Shown here: piece by piece, positions 34,855 to 46,461 of the stretch
How positions within the stretch are numbered: position 1 is the first letter of the stretch
Layout: each line of letters starts with the position of its first letter
NCBI GenBank assembly: GCA_021209875.1
Contig: JAGYVD010000002.1
Span: 1,302,001 to 1,366,000 of the forward strand
Direction: 5' to 3'
From: Rosellinia necatrix
Taxonomy: Eukaryota > Ascomycota > Sordariomycetes > Xylariales > Xylariaceae
DNA length: 64,000 nucleotides
Made by a program: the position numbers and the translations under genes
Notes under the pieces: model-generated
Database searches by the model: none
The model's input: only the letters and a program-made list of their open reading frames with translations
What the model was told of the DNA's origin: nothing

Positions 34855-36717
34855 ATGATGACGGCGCTTGTTCCCAAACCCATATGCCCGTCATGTTTAT
34901 ATACAGCAACTGCACGAGCGCTCTCCAACAGCGCACGCCAACCATGGAATGCTCAACGGCTCTTCTCCGGACGGACGAGGGCGAGCCCGTCGCGGATGGT
35001 GCTCTCGGATCGTGTTGCGCGCGCCCCCAGCCGAGGCGGCCCGGACGAACGTGACAGCGATAGACCGCGTCGGCGATCGGAAGGGCCCTTCGGCGGCATG
35101 AACCAGACCTTCGCACGGATCCGAGAAGACGCCCCGAGACAGCCCTTCAGGAGCGCCAGTCGCAATGATAGAGACCACAGGGGCCAAGAGAAGAAGGACG
35201 GTCGGCGGACGAAGGCTATGAAAATGCAGAACTCGCTCGCATCCATCCCGTACGGGCAGAGGACGCGCACAAAGGCTAGCATCGCCGATGTGGAATCCTT
35301 CGACGAGTTCGAACTCGATGAAACCCTTAAATTGGCCCTCCGGGACGCGGTTGTGAAGGGGCTTGATAAGGAGTTTGTGTATATTAAGCCCACGCCCATC
35401 CAGCGATTAGCAATACCAGCGTTGTTAGGCCAGGAGAACGTGGGCCGCCGCAGATCGAGGACTGAGACTTCCACGTCTATAAGACAGGAGTTTCTACTGG
35501 CCGCCGAAACCGGCTCGGGGAAGACCCTCGCTTATCTCCTACCCGCGGTTAATGCATTGAAACAGGCGGAAGCCGCCGATCAGGAGATCATTGATTACCG
35601 TGACGCGTTCGAGAAGCAGATGGCCGCGATGAGAGAGCCCGGATATGAGGGGCCCAGAGAATTCGAGCCTCACCCTACTACGGCCCGGCCCAGAGTCGTC
35701 GTTCTTGTGCCCACGGCTGAGCTAGTCGGCCAAGTTGGGGCCGTTGCAAAGTCTCTCTCCCATGCGGCCAAGTTCAAGGCCTCTCTATTCTCGGCCAACG
35801 TGTCGGCGAAGGTTATACAGAGCTCTATGTACTCGCCTAGAGGCATTGATCTCATCGTAGCTACACCTCACCTCCTCACATCCATGGCCGATTCGGACCC
35901 AAATATCTTGTCCCGAGTTAGCCATTTAATAATCGATGAGGCGGATTCACTCTTCGACCGCAGCTTTTCCCCAGTAACCATGTCCGTATTGGACCGCGCA
36001 CTGCCCTCGACCCGACAGCTCATTCTCTGCTCCGCCACCATCCCAAAGCGACTGGATAATTACCTTGCCCAGGAGTTTCCAAGCATGACCCGGATCACAA
36101 CACCGAACCTACACGCCATCCCCCGCCGCGTGCAGCTTGGCGTAATCGACGTGTCGAAAGATCCGTACCGAAATAACAAGAATCTGGCTTGCGCCGACGC
36201 CATCTGGTCCATCGGCAAAGACGCAGCCCAGCATGAAGGAGCCGTGCCCGGCGAGGTCGAAATTAAACGCATTATGGTATTTGTCAACGAGAGGGAGCAG
36301 ACCCAAGAGGTTGCCGAGTATCTTGTTTCCAAGGGTATCGATGCCGTGGCGCTCCATCGTGACACCGAAGAGCAACGCCAATCGGAGATGCTGTCGTCCT
36401 TCATGTCCGCCGACCCCTTGAGAGCCAAACTCCCAGGCCCTCCATCCCCGGCCGCGGGATTCAGTAAAAGGTCTCTTCCAAACACCAAGGTTATTGTAGC
36501 AACCGATCTAGCTTCCCGAGGCATAGACACGCTAGCTGTTCGACATGTCATCTTATACGATGTGCCTCATACGACTATCGATTTTATCCATCGCCTGGGC
36601 CGCGCCGGACGCATGGGCAGACGAGGACGAGGCATTGTATTGCTGGGCAGGAATGACCGGCGCGATGTGGTCGCCGAGGTTAGGGAGAGTATGTACATGG
36701 GCCAGGCGCTGGTTTAA
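34855..36717 (+). CDS. MRH4: Mitochondrial DEAD-box RNA helicase Mrh4
   Basis: ATP-dependent RNA helicase needed for assembly of the mitochondrial large ribosomal subunit. One uninterrupted exon, 620 aa. The N-terminus is basic and poor in acidic residues (a likely mitochondrial targeting sequence), followed by a long charged Arg-rich leader. Helicase motifs in order: Q-motif region YIKPTPIQRLAIPAL, Walker A AAETGSGKT (about residue 221), Ib ATPHLL, II IDEAD (about 359), III LCSATIPK, IV IMVFVNERE, V VIVATDLASRGID, and VI HRLGRAGRMGRRG. All catalytic residues are present. Two insertions (around residues 250-275 and before motif V) fit Mrh4 rather than canonical DEAD proteins. The first of two adjacent Met codons was taken as start. 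Confidence 0.92.
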   Translation: MMTALVPKPICPSCLYTATARALSNSARQPWNAQRLFSGRTRASPSRMVLSDRVARAPSRGGPDERDSDRPRRRSEGPFGGMNQTFARIREDAPRQPFRSASRNDRDHRGQEKKDGRRTKAMKMQNSLASIPYGQRTRTKASIADVESFDEFELDETLKLALRDAVVKGLDKEFVYIKPTPIQRLAIPALLGQENVGRRRSRTETSTSIRQEFLLAAETGSGKTLAYLLPAVNALKQAEAADQEIIDYRDAFEKQMAAMREPGYEGPREFEPHPTTARPRVVVLVPTAELVGQVGAVAKSLSHAAKFKASLFSANVSAKVIQSSMYSPRGIDLIVATPHLLTSMADSDPNILSRVSHLIIDEADSLFDRSFSPVTMSVLDRALPSTRQLILCSATIPKRLDNYLAQEFPSMTRITTPNLHAIPRRVQLGVIDVSKDPYRNNKNLACADAIWSIGKDAAQHEGAVPGEVEIKRIMVFVNEREQTQEVAEYLVSKGIDAVALHRDTEEQRQSEMLSSFMSADPLRAKLPGPPSPAAGFSKRSLPNTKVIVATDLASRGIDTLAVRHVILYDVPHTTIDFIHRLGRAGRMGRRGRGIVLLGRNDRRDVVAEVRESMYMGQALV

Positions 36718-37074
36718 TATTTATCCGGCTTATCATCCACGGCTGGGCTCCACGTGCTCTCCTCTCTATCAGACTGAGCCCTTGTAGGCCTTTGTACATC
36801 ATCTACCTCTTTAGACTGTACCCGTACTGTACATTTCACTTATGGGTTCTCAAGGGACCTGAATGATAACCATGAGCAATGATGGCCCTCTTTTTACGCA
36901 TTGTTTAGTCAATACTCTAACTACCTTGCTTCGGGGGACATTGTTTACATGTGATTCAGGGTGTTACCCGCGATTCTTGATGGCCAAGTAAACAGAAGCT
37001 TAAGGACCAACCAACGGCTCTGACACGCCAGCCGAAGCAGGAGGGTTATGCTGTATCGTACGGTCAAGGGTGTC
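36718..37074. other. Intergenic between convergent 3' ends
   Basis: 357 nt between the MRH4 and MYND-gene stop codons. Nothing is recognised. Confidence 0.5.
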
Positions 37075-37934
37075 TCAATGGAACGAAATTTGGCGACCAT
37101 TCAGATTGCCGTGGTCGAACAATAGCATCTTCTTGATATTCTCGTCCTTCAACGCCTTGCAGTACTTCTTATGGCTGTCCCACCCTTTCGTTTGGCATGC
37201 CTTTCGGTCAGTCAGCAAAGTCCCGATACGTCCCGACCGACGACGGCCGACCCGGCCACGCACAACAGCACGCTGAATCAGGATAACGTATACACCTACC
37301 CGGTTGCAATAGTGAAACAAGGCGCACCGGGCACACTTGTCGAGCTCCTGCTTCGCCTCGCCGCACCCATGGCACTTGCGGGGCGTAGCATCACGGTTCA
37401 CGAACTCGACGGCCTGCTCGTTCATGGCCAGGGCGTTGTCAAGGCTCAGGGGCATGATCTAAACGGAGACACCCCTTTTCTTTAGCTTCACCGTTGTTCC
37501 CAATAGGCGTAGAGGCCGTCGCACGGGGAGGAGTGGAGGGAAGGGAGGGGAGGGGAAGGGACACATACTAGGATTTTGTCCGTGTCCTCGACCCGCACAC
37601 CCCGGCTGGCGTCCAGGAACTGGTGGCCGACGGGGTAGTAGATGGCGACGGTGTGGCCGACCCTGAAGCCCTTCAGCAGACGCGCCGTGCCGGCGTCGTC
37701 GTCGTCGCCGGCGTACAGGGCGACGATGAACTCGCGGCCGTCCACGTCGCGGCAGACGAGGCGCGGACGGACGATCGTGTTCGCCTGCGTGATCTGGCCC
37801 AGGAGACACTCGTGCGTCACGGAAGGGGGAGGCGAGTCGCCGAGCCGGATCTCGTAGTCCGGGGTTGCGTCCGCAAACGCGATGAAGTGGCGCCGATCCG
37901 CCCAGGGCTGGATCGTCGTCTTCTGGCCTGCCAT
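37075..37934 (-). CDS. MYND zinc-finger protein
   Basis: Model complement(join(37075..37200, 37300..37458, 37569..37934)), 216 aa; both introns (110 and 99 nt) are phase 0 with GTATGT and GTAGGT donors. The N-terminal 120 residues form a compact, probably beta-rich region (RRHFIAFADATPDYEIRLGD, RLVCRDVDGREFIVALY, GHTVAIYYPVGHQFLD). The C-terminal MYND finger is complete across the second intron: CHGCG, KCARC, HYCNR, then ACQTKGWDSHKKYC, giving the C-x2-C, C-x2-C, C-x3-C, H-x3-C ligand order. MYND fingers bind proline-rich peptides, so this may be an adaptor. Similar small fungal MYND proteins are mostly uncharacterised. Confidence 0.88.
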
Positions 37935-38263
37935 CGTTGCCTCTCTCCCTCTCTCTCTCTCTGTCTCTCTCTCTGCCGTTGGACTACTTTATGATTAGTA
38001 TACTTGAATTACCTGGTTTTTTTTTTCCGGTCTCATGCGCTAGAACCGACCGAGACCCCTTGGACGCTGTGAAACAGGGTGGGGTGTGGTTACGTTGGAG
38101 GAGGAAAGAAGAACTTGGGCTGGAGGGCGCCGATGCCCATTCACCGCTGGATGGGGCGATTGTCTGGAGTCTGGATGGGGCTGTCTGTCTGGATAGGCGC
38201 AACTGTTCGTTTGCTCGTTTGTTTGTACAAGTGGTTAGCGGGAGACAAACGGATTTCCTCTAT

Positions 38264-38335
38264 GTCACTTGTCACTTATCACTCGCCTATCACTCACTTA
38301 TCACTCGCCTACTGCTCACCTATCACTCACCCATC
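38264..38335 (+). repeat. TCACTYRYC minisatellite
   Basis: Several imperfect TATCACTCGCC/TATCACTCACT units are seen directly. Confidence 0.8.
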
Positions 38336-38704
38336 ATCCCCCTATAGTGGTGGGAGCTTCCAACCCACCGCGGGGTGTTTTTTTTATTTATTTATTTTTA
38401 TTTTTATTCTTTCCATTTGCGCCATACGCCGCACCATTGTAAAGCGTTTGCATCATTGATTCAATCATCTGATGCCTACAATGCTGGCGCCTGCAGTCTT
38501 GATATACCTACCCTGTATATGCCATCTTTTATTATTTCACTCTCACCGCCACCATTGTCCACGTCTACATATTAAGTATGCAGTATTATATATGTGTTGC
38601 CAATGAAATTATGAGCCTTACATTCTTCTGATGTGTGTATCTAATACATGCGCCCTCGTCATCACCACCCCCACGCACCTCTTGCAAATGATAACCACAA
38701 AGCC

Positions 38705-38752
38705 CAACAACAACAATAACAACAACAATAACAACAAACAACAACAACCACC
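38705..38752 (+). repeat. (CAA)n microsatellite, interrupted by ATA
   Basis: AACAACAACAATA units are read directly. Confidence 0.9.
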
Positions 38753-41700
38753 ATAACAACGCAAATATAGCCGCAAGATGCGGCGGCACAACAAAAACCC
38801 TAAGGGGGTCACGGGACAACAGAGCCTCGGAATCCGGGATGTTCGGTGGTGAATGGCTAAGACATACATCGCAGTGAAAGCAAGCCATGTCGAGCGAGGG
38901 GGGCGAGGGACTGCCGAACTGTAGCGGCGAAGCCTGCAGCGCTGGGGAAGGGGAGCGTGAAGAGGCGCCAGAGGACGCTGCAGATATCGGGGAAGGAGGT
39001 TTTTTGGTGTCTCTCTAGAATTGGAAGCCTGCAGGAAGCCTTGATCTTCGCCGGCCCCCCGTGGCTGGATTATGTAGAACCTCGGCCGAGTGACGAGATT
39101 AGCTGGCGAAGTGCCCCTCCCCCTCCTCCCGCCGGTCGAAATGTTCCGCGCGACCCGGTCGATAACCCAATCTCCCGTGCATCGCGTTGCGTTTTTTTTT
39201 TTTTTTTGTCTCGTTGCTATGCGTTGCCATGCGTTTACGTGCGTCGTCACCCTTGAGAGCCGCAGGCGCCAGGGGGGGGGATATAGAGACAGGACCACCC
39301 CTGGAGATCGAGAGGCAGGCACAGCGAGGCAAGGCCTGGAGCCCCTAATCGGGTCCGCCGGGCCACGCGGCGGCGGTCCTACGGGTCGTCGAGGGAGCCG
39401 TCTGCCCTCGTGCCTCGGCGAGGAACCGCTCGAGTTCGTCCGTGGATGGGCTCGAAGACATGTTTCGGGCCCTGTCGTTCCTCTTTAGGTATCTCTTCTC
39501 TGCTGCTGGTTGGGCTGCGCCGCTCTGAGGCCGCTCGGTCTCGATCCCATTATTCTACACCGGTTAAGACGCATAAGCACCTTTTCAGTGCGATATCTTT
39601 TCCCTGTCCTTGTGTTTCATGTTGTTCTATATTTCATACGTATAGTCATGCTTTGTTATCTTTAAGTCTATGCAAATATACTCTCTCTCAGGGAGAAATC
39701 AATCTGTTTTAGTGGTCTACCAGGATAGCGTAAAGCCTAAAAAACATATAATACGTAACTAATACCATGCAAAATTCAAAGTTTTATCCTAGGCCATTAC
39801 GGTAATTGAGACTGATTGGTGAGGCGTATCATCCAATGAATGACTTTCAACTACCTATTTATTTACATAGTACTTGCGTGGTTTACCAAAGATACACTTC
39901 TAGACGGGTATATCGGGCCGACGGGGGCTGTGACAATTCTTTTCTTGTTTTCCGAGACAATCCTTCTACAAGAGAACGACGCCACGTAACTGCAGTAGAC
40001 ATAAGAGACAGAAGCAGACCGCTTAGACGAGACTGTGACGAGTCACGCCGCTTATCCTCGAAGGGATCGTTAGGTTATAAGGGAGATCGGGCTCAACGTG
40101 CCGGTTGTTGGGGCGTGATCATTCCAATGCGGGATAGGCATCGATATTAGTTAGCTACACGAACGAATCGGTCATTACCTCGACAAAGGATACCAAATCC
40201 GTAAAGTTGCATCCCTAGTTAATATCGGGCCGCGAGGGTGGCTTGGTTATGATGCGTAGCTAGAATCTAATGAATCTCACCCGAACCGGACGTCACACTT
40301 CCTATAGGCTATAGGACCCATTAACTCATCAGTCCGTCCGGTGGGTATTAGGTAACAATTAAGAAGCGAATGAGATAGTTCGTGATGCCTATCTCGTTCC
40401 ACCACAAACACACAACCGATGGAATCTACCCCCCTGGTGGCTATAACATAGCGTGCATCTGTAGGTAGTACCGTAAAGAGTTAGCTGCATGATCGCTTTG
40501 AATATGATATATCATATCTGACATGTTGGATGTCAACAGACGAGCCGTCCTGCCGGTCCACCTGAGACATTGTCGAGCTGCCGAATCTGACCAATGAGTT
40601 CGTGGGGGCCGAATGGCGACGATCTCATACAAGCACGTCACTCACCGCAAAATACCAACTGTCTCGTGCCACGTCCCCCCGAAGACGGCGACGATTCTCC
40701 TAGCGAGGTTGCTGGAGGCTGCTTTCGGCGTGGGCCACAGAAGCGTCACCGTCACGGCGAGCGCCACAAGGGTGCAGCACCGCAAGGTTACCTAGGGCTG
40801 AACGCTTCTTTCTGCGAGCGCTTATATTGGTACGATCTCCGCGCGTGGTACATAGGAGTAGAGAGCCACTCAACTTTGTACAACCGGGCAGCTTGTCTTA
40901 TGCAACAGTCTCTATTTGTGGTTGGCGATTAACGAGTCCTTTGATGTTTCCATACATAGCATCTACAGCAGGTGTATTACGGGATATATATATATATAGT
41001 CGAGGTAGTCCTTTGTGCATTTGGCTCTCAAAACCTTACTTTTACTATAGCTCGCCATGTTTTTTGCCTAGAACTACTTATTTTCGTGGTGTCAATTGGT
41101 ATTCTATTAGAGGACGACATGAAGCTGCCTTACACAGCGTTGTTAGCGTTCTAAATCTAGAAAAACTGAGTAGATTGTAGTCTGACCCATTCTTCCTCTT
41201 AAAACAGTCAACTTCCAGAAAATTTCCTCTATTTTGTAGGTGACTTCAATGATATAACATCCCACGTTATGAGATAGTAAGTGATACAATATCCCATAGG
41301 TAAGTAGGTAGTTAAACAGAACTTCCTAGATACCTATTCTCTAGGACAAAAACTCCATCAAGTTCCTCGAAAGTGTGATAGAGATTTAGATCTCTCATGC
41401 CTACGTTGGGCACTTGGTAATATTTATGTAGTTGTAAGTTTTCATAAACAGATAACTAACGTACTTTTCACCTTCTTGAAATTTCAATTGTTTGTCGTTA
41501 GGTAGCACTGAACCCAGAGACTACCTAGGGGGAAATTTTAGGTACCTGGAAACATACCTAGGGTAGGTCCTATCCTAGATAGGACCCTTTGCATGAGGGG
41601 CCCTTTCCGCTAAATACATATTCATGGCTAAGGACAAATGACGTGCATACGCTGGTCTGAGCGAGCGCGTTCCTGCGGTACCTATAGAAACAGCAGGCTA

Positions 41701-41904
41701 AAAATGTCTTAACATGGAATCTACAAACAAAAAATTCCACTGTTGTAGCACATTTGAACACGAACGATTTTATGCGGTGCGGATAAGTCATTTGAGCACT
41801 GGCGTCCAATGCCATGTTTATTCACCCACGTACTATGATACGATAGATTGCATTCATCGACATTATCCGACCGTTGCGCAACCTGCCACGCCGAGAGGAC
41901 TAGA

Positions 41905-44669
41905 ATGGCGATCCCCGATGACGAAGAACAGGCCCGAGCCGAGAAGGAGGATGGTGATTCTCTATCATCAGACTCGAGCGACAGCGAAAATGGCTTGTCT
42001 GGTGACGAGGAGCCGCCTCCGGAAATCCAGTGGTTGGCGACCAGCCGTGAGAAGCGATCTACTGCTGGCAACCGGATGAAATCGATGGTCGCTGCCGAGG
42101 AACCCGACGATGAACTTGAACTCCTATTTGCCGAGGATGCCGACGATGTGGGCTTTACAGATGTCGAAGATGATGGGTCCGACGCCCAAATGTCATCCTC
42201 GGAGGATGAGGATGCACAAGAGAACGTTGACGAGTTGGAGGGGGAGAAAGAGCTGGACAAGCAGGCGCGCGAGAGCAGACAGGCGGCCCGCAAGCGTAAG
42301 GCGCAGGAAGCGATACCAGTGAAGTTTCGCAAGAAGGTCAGAATCGACACGTCCCAGACCCCAAGCGCCAGCGCCACCCCCGCGCCTAAACCGAGGCCTA
42401 AGAAGAAATCGGAGAGAATAAGCTGGCTACCGTCCCCTGCCGATCTGCCCACGAGAGCCTCGAGGCGAGAAACCACGATGGCCGGAAAAGAACAGCTCCA
42501 CAAACAGATGGCTGAGCGAGAAATTAAGCGACTAAAACAGATCGAAGCTATGGAGCGAAAGGCAAAGAAGATGGAAGCCCTGAAGAAGCCGCCTATGACA
42601 CAAGCAGAGCGTCTCGCCGAGGCAGCGCTGGTAGAAAAAAGGAACGCTAAGAGCCTGAACCGCTGGGAGGAGGCCGAAAAACAGCGGGAGGAAGAGCGAA
42701 AAGCCAAACTAGCTGCTTTGAACAACCGGACCTTAGAAGGCCCCGTGGTTACGCTCTGGAGTGGTGTTGGGGAATGGGTAGGAGGCAAACTGAAGCACGT
42801 TGGCAAGATAGTGACTATCGAGGAAAAGCCAGCAAAGAAGAAACGACACTCGACCGTTGGACCGGAAACAGCGGCAGAGAGCCCCCATGGAAACGACATT
42901 GGTCAAGCCGACGTACCTAACATCCCTGACAAGACCTCTGCTGTTAGTCCCGGGCTTCTGCCTTCAGACGAGCCCAGCGAAAAGCCGGAGCAAGGCAAGA
43001 GCTCTGCTGTGTCAAATGACGAGGTATTAACTAATACAAGCACCCATATGCCGTCCACAGGCGTGAGCCAAGAAGCTCAAATAGTGCACAATCACAATAA
43101 TGTTGCTGAGATGGCTCCGGCAAAACCTCCCATTCCCCCGATTGCATCCCACTCACAAGACGGGAGGGCTCCAAGCACCATAAACCCTTGTGACCAAGAT
43201 GCCAACCTCCTAAAAACTGCTCCCCAGTCACAAATACTACCGCTAGCGGATGTCAAACCGCCAGACCTCAAGCCCCCTGACCTTCAGGTACCGAATGCGG
43301 GCATATATACTACTAGCGTGTTTGCGCCGCCGCTGCAGTCGTCGTTGATGATGCCGCCGGGGCTGGAACCTCCTTCGAACAGTTTCTTAGCACATCCCGC
43401 GGGCGTCTCTCAAAATGGCTTGTCAATGCCTATGATCGGATATCAGCCTCCACCTAGTTCAACAAATTCCTCTAATATCCTTGCTCCGCCTAGCCCAGCA
43501 CAGCGGCGGTCACCATTGTCGATGCCTCAGGCCAGCATACACACGCCCCCGATCACAACACCAATTCGACCTACACCAGTTGCGGCCACACCAAAACCCA
43601 AGACAACTCCAACACCGTTAATAAATACGACCATTCCAAGTACCCGACCACCACTAAAAACACCCTTAAGTATACCAAAATCTACGAAAGGCAATTCTCA
43701 GAGGCATCACGCTAAAGAGGTGGTGCCGCCTCCGCCACCGTCACCCCCTGCTAATGGTAGGGCTACACGGAATTGTATTATATTGCAGAATTTTAACGAA
43801 AACGCAATTAAAGAGAAGTCGGTACAAACTCGCATTCTGTTCAACCGGGAGATGAATAAGCTGCCAAGTAAGTCGCCGTAATTATTTATCCTGATATGTG
43901 CTCCATATACTTACGATCCGCTAGAACAAGGACCAGTAGTTCGTTGCGTCATCACGAACCATCCCGCAAGATATAGGGATCCTAAAACCGGTCTACCATA
44001 CTATAATGCATACGCTTTCAAACAGATCCGACGACTCCATAGCGGCGAGTATAAGTGGAGCAGCTTGATAGGAGCATGGGTTGGCGACGGAACTTCCGCT
44101 GCTAAAGGCGTCCCTGCGAGGTTCATAGATCCAAATGCCCCTGGCCCCCCCCAAAGAGCAGCCCCCCTCCGAAGTTACTTACGGATGAGGACAAAATACC
44201 AAAGGTTGCAAATATAGATACAGTACCTCAAACAGCTAATGAACAGCTCATGCAAGCACCGATCACTACTGTGCCGACACCAAGCTCCGTCGCTACCCCG
44301 ATTACACCAACCCAACAAAATGACCATACTCTAGCAGCAACTGATCGGCCTAGCGCGGAACCCGGCGTAGAACCCAGTGAGCCCAAGGCGCCTGTGGCTA
44401 GAAGTGAACCGGGTGGGAACATGCAGCCGCAGGTTCCAACAACAGAGGCCACATTCGCACTAAATGCCACTAATGCTACTCCCTTGAATACACCAATAGC
44501 CAACAATATTGCGCATAAGGTCGGAGATGTCATAGGCAATGGTCAACAAATAGTTGTGATGGACTCATCGTCAAATGTACCAGGACTGCCAGCGGCAACA
44601 GCAAGTGACCTACCTGTAGCATCATCGGCGTCCCCCATTGTGGTGGAGAAAGGCACGGTAAATCAATGA
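41905..44669 (+). CDS. SWC2: Swc2/Vps72 (YL1), SWR1 complex subunit; one frame break
   Basis: Histone H2A.Z-binding subunit of the SWR1 chromatin remodeller. Model join(41905..43867, 43925..44669), about 900 aa if the break below is an error. The YL1 N-terminal domain opens it: RSTAGNRMKSMVAAE, DDELELLFAEDADDVGFTD and acidic SSSEDEDAQENVDELEGEKE. A coiled basic stretch and a long Pro-rich linker follow. The YL1_C domain is in exon 2: GPVVRCVITNHPARYRDPKT, LPYYNAYAFKQIRRLH, WSSLIGAW. Just after it, at a run of eight C (44145-44152), the frame shifts: as written it stops at 44218, while the next frame carries a plausible continuation (KLLTDEDKIPKV..) to a stop at 44669. A ninth C would restore it. 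An upstream in-frame TTG at 41848 was ignored. Confidence 0.88.
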
Positions 44670-44909
44670 GGTTGGTCAGGCGAGGAATCGAAAGGTGGCA
44701 AGAGGGTATCATTGTGTAATATCTCTATGTACAACTGAATGTCCCGGAATTCCCGAGATATCAAACGGAAAGGGAATTAAAATTAGAAAAACAACCAAAC
44801 CAAAGACTCGGAAAAAGTAGTCCTAACGCCTATGCGATGCTCGCCCAGTTCGCCAGATACGGTGTGTCCTCAAGTGTATGTAAATTTCTCACTAAAATCC
44901 CGAGCCTAG

Positions 44910-45419
44910 CTAGTGCTTTCGTTTCTTGGTGGCCTTGTCTCCATACTTGGGGAAGACGATTTTGCTCGTCTTCCTCCGCTTTTTCGATGCGGCCCTTTTT
45001 GCTACTCGACTTGCTTGATGTGACGGTGCTCTTAGCTGCGTCGACATCCATGGCCGCTATTACGAAATTCGATGCAATTAGATCTCTTGTGCTTTGAAAG
45101 AGAAAGGGAAAGAAGAAAGGAAAACAGGGAAGGGGGCCCCGAGACAGTAGAGACAGTAGAATAAAAAGAGTTATGACCTACTCTCGTCAGCGGCGGCAGT
45201 GACCTGTTTCCCCGCATTGGTATTATTAGTTGTATCGTCGTCTCCGTCGATAACATTCATAGCTTCGCCGTCTGCCTGCTCCGGCCTGGGTGCTGAAGCT
45301 AATTCAAGGAGTCTTGCGGAGAGTCGCGCATTGCGGTCGGCCTCGACGGGGCCGAAGACGTTGGCCTTGAGGCGCTGGTTGTTCGCCTTGCGCGAACTGG
45401 CACGGGAGCTCTTCGCCAT
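44910..45419 (-). CDS. DUF2423 / YBL028C-like nucleolar protein; one frame break
   Basis: Small very basic protein of the UPF0642 (DUF2423) family, associated with nucleoli and ribosome biogenesis by analogy with yeast YBL028C and animal LLPH. Exon 1 is 45419..45182 (MAKSSRASSRKANNQRLK, VFGPVEADRNARLSARLLEL). The 125-nt intron starts GTAGGT and ends AATAG. Exon 2 starts at 45056 (AMDVDAAKST, SSKKGRIEK). At the A5 run on the coding strand (T5 at 44980-44984) the frame breaks: as written it drifts into unrelated sequence to 44830, while dropping one base gives KRRKTSKIVFPKYGDK and a basic tail ending at TAG (44910-44912), the expected family C-terminus. Predicted length after correction is 127 aa. 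Converges on SWC2. Confidence 0.75.
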
Positions 45420-46461
45420 TGTTGGTTCGGACGCCGACGAATTATGGCTTGCTGCTCTAATAAGATGCAGTTACGAGTAGGCAGGTAGGTAGTAGGTAGG
45501 TAGGTACTCCAGAACGGTTTCGTCGTTCCGATAGCCTGAAAAGATCAAAAGTTTTAGCGGGGCTTATCGGATTTCACAGCGGGCTGCTAGGCGGCAGAAC
45601 GACAGGGGTGCTGCCCGGCTTTTGGTGGGGTGCTGCCTAGCGCATAGGCTTGGATGCACACCGAATAGGTAGGCGGTAAGGTTTCCCGACCTCAGCTCAG
45701 CAAGCAGCCAACGACGAGGACGATGGGCAAGAGCGTTGTTGCTTGTGACGAAGGCCTAACCACAGCAGTCAATTAATTACTTTAAACCACCCCCCTCCTT
45801 GACGGTCACCTTCTTTGCAACAAAAAATACATGTATGCCTCGTACTCTGAGCTTTGTTTGCTTAAAAAAGTACCTGCCTTGCTTGGTCGGACTAGATAAC
45901 TGCCTTACGTGCTCAGGCTCTCTTCTTTCCTCTCTGCCGCAGCTACCATAACCACTCTCCGTAACTTCCCGGTGTGATCCCAGCGGACCGGGCAAGACCT
46001 GCCTCCGTTGGCCATTCGTCCAGTGCGCACGCGACAGCCAGACCCACCGACGCCAGAACCTGAAATACCACTATCCTGCCAGTAACCAACTACCTACCTA
46101 TTGCCTGGCCGATCGAGTTTTGACGCCGTCGTCCCTTTCAGCCAAGGCCAACCCCAACGAGGATTGTAGCGCCGCAACGCGTTGGCATCGTAGCCCCGGA
46201 AGGCGCAGGGCCCGGGTGGGAGGTCAGAAAAAAAGGAAGAGAAAAGGAAGAAGAAAAGATACGGATACAGGGCGCAAATCCGTTTAGGCCGGCGGGTCCG
46301 TCGACCATTCCGTGTGAGGCGCAAGCCTGACACCTCTGCTGCTGCGTGCCTTCCCCCATGAGTTTGGGACGGGCGGCATCTGCCTCATCCTTGCGAATTC
46401 ATCTTGACAGGTGGCAAGGGTAGCTCGCAGCGGCGGCAGGGGCGAGGCGGCAACCTCGACC
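45420..46461. promoter_or_regulatory. Divergent upstream region, DUF2423 gene and SUMO ligase
   Basis: 1.04 kb between two start codons, with an AGGTAGGT tract right upstream of the DUF2423 gene (45480-45505). No coding sequence is supported; promoter content is inferred from the gene arrangement. Confidence 0.5.

Larger units (their letters stand above)
37935..41904. other. Long intergenic region
   Basis: 4.0 kb divergent spacer between the MYND gene and SWC2. It contains a CT-rich tract at 37941-37975, a CACTYRYCTATCACT-type tandem at 38264-38335, a CAA/TTG microsatellite at 38705-38752, and a small possible Cys-rich ORF on the minus strand (see findings). The stretch 39700-41700 is AT-rich and featureless to my reading. 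Confidence 0.5.

Noticed and set aside
41721..42899. 392-aa minus-strand ORF
   Set aside because: Ser/Phe-rich antisense reading of the acidic and charged SWC2 N-terminal half; the sense strand carries the YL1 domain.
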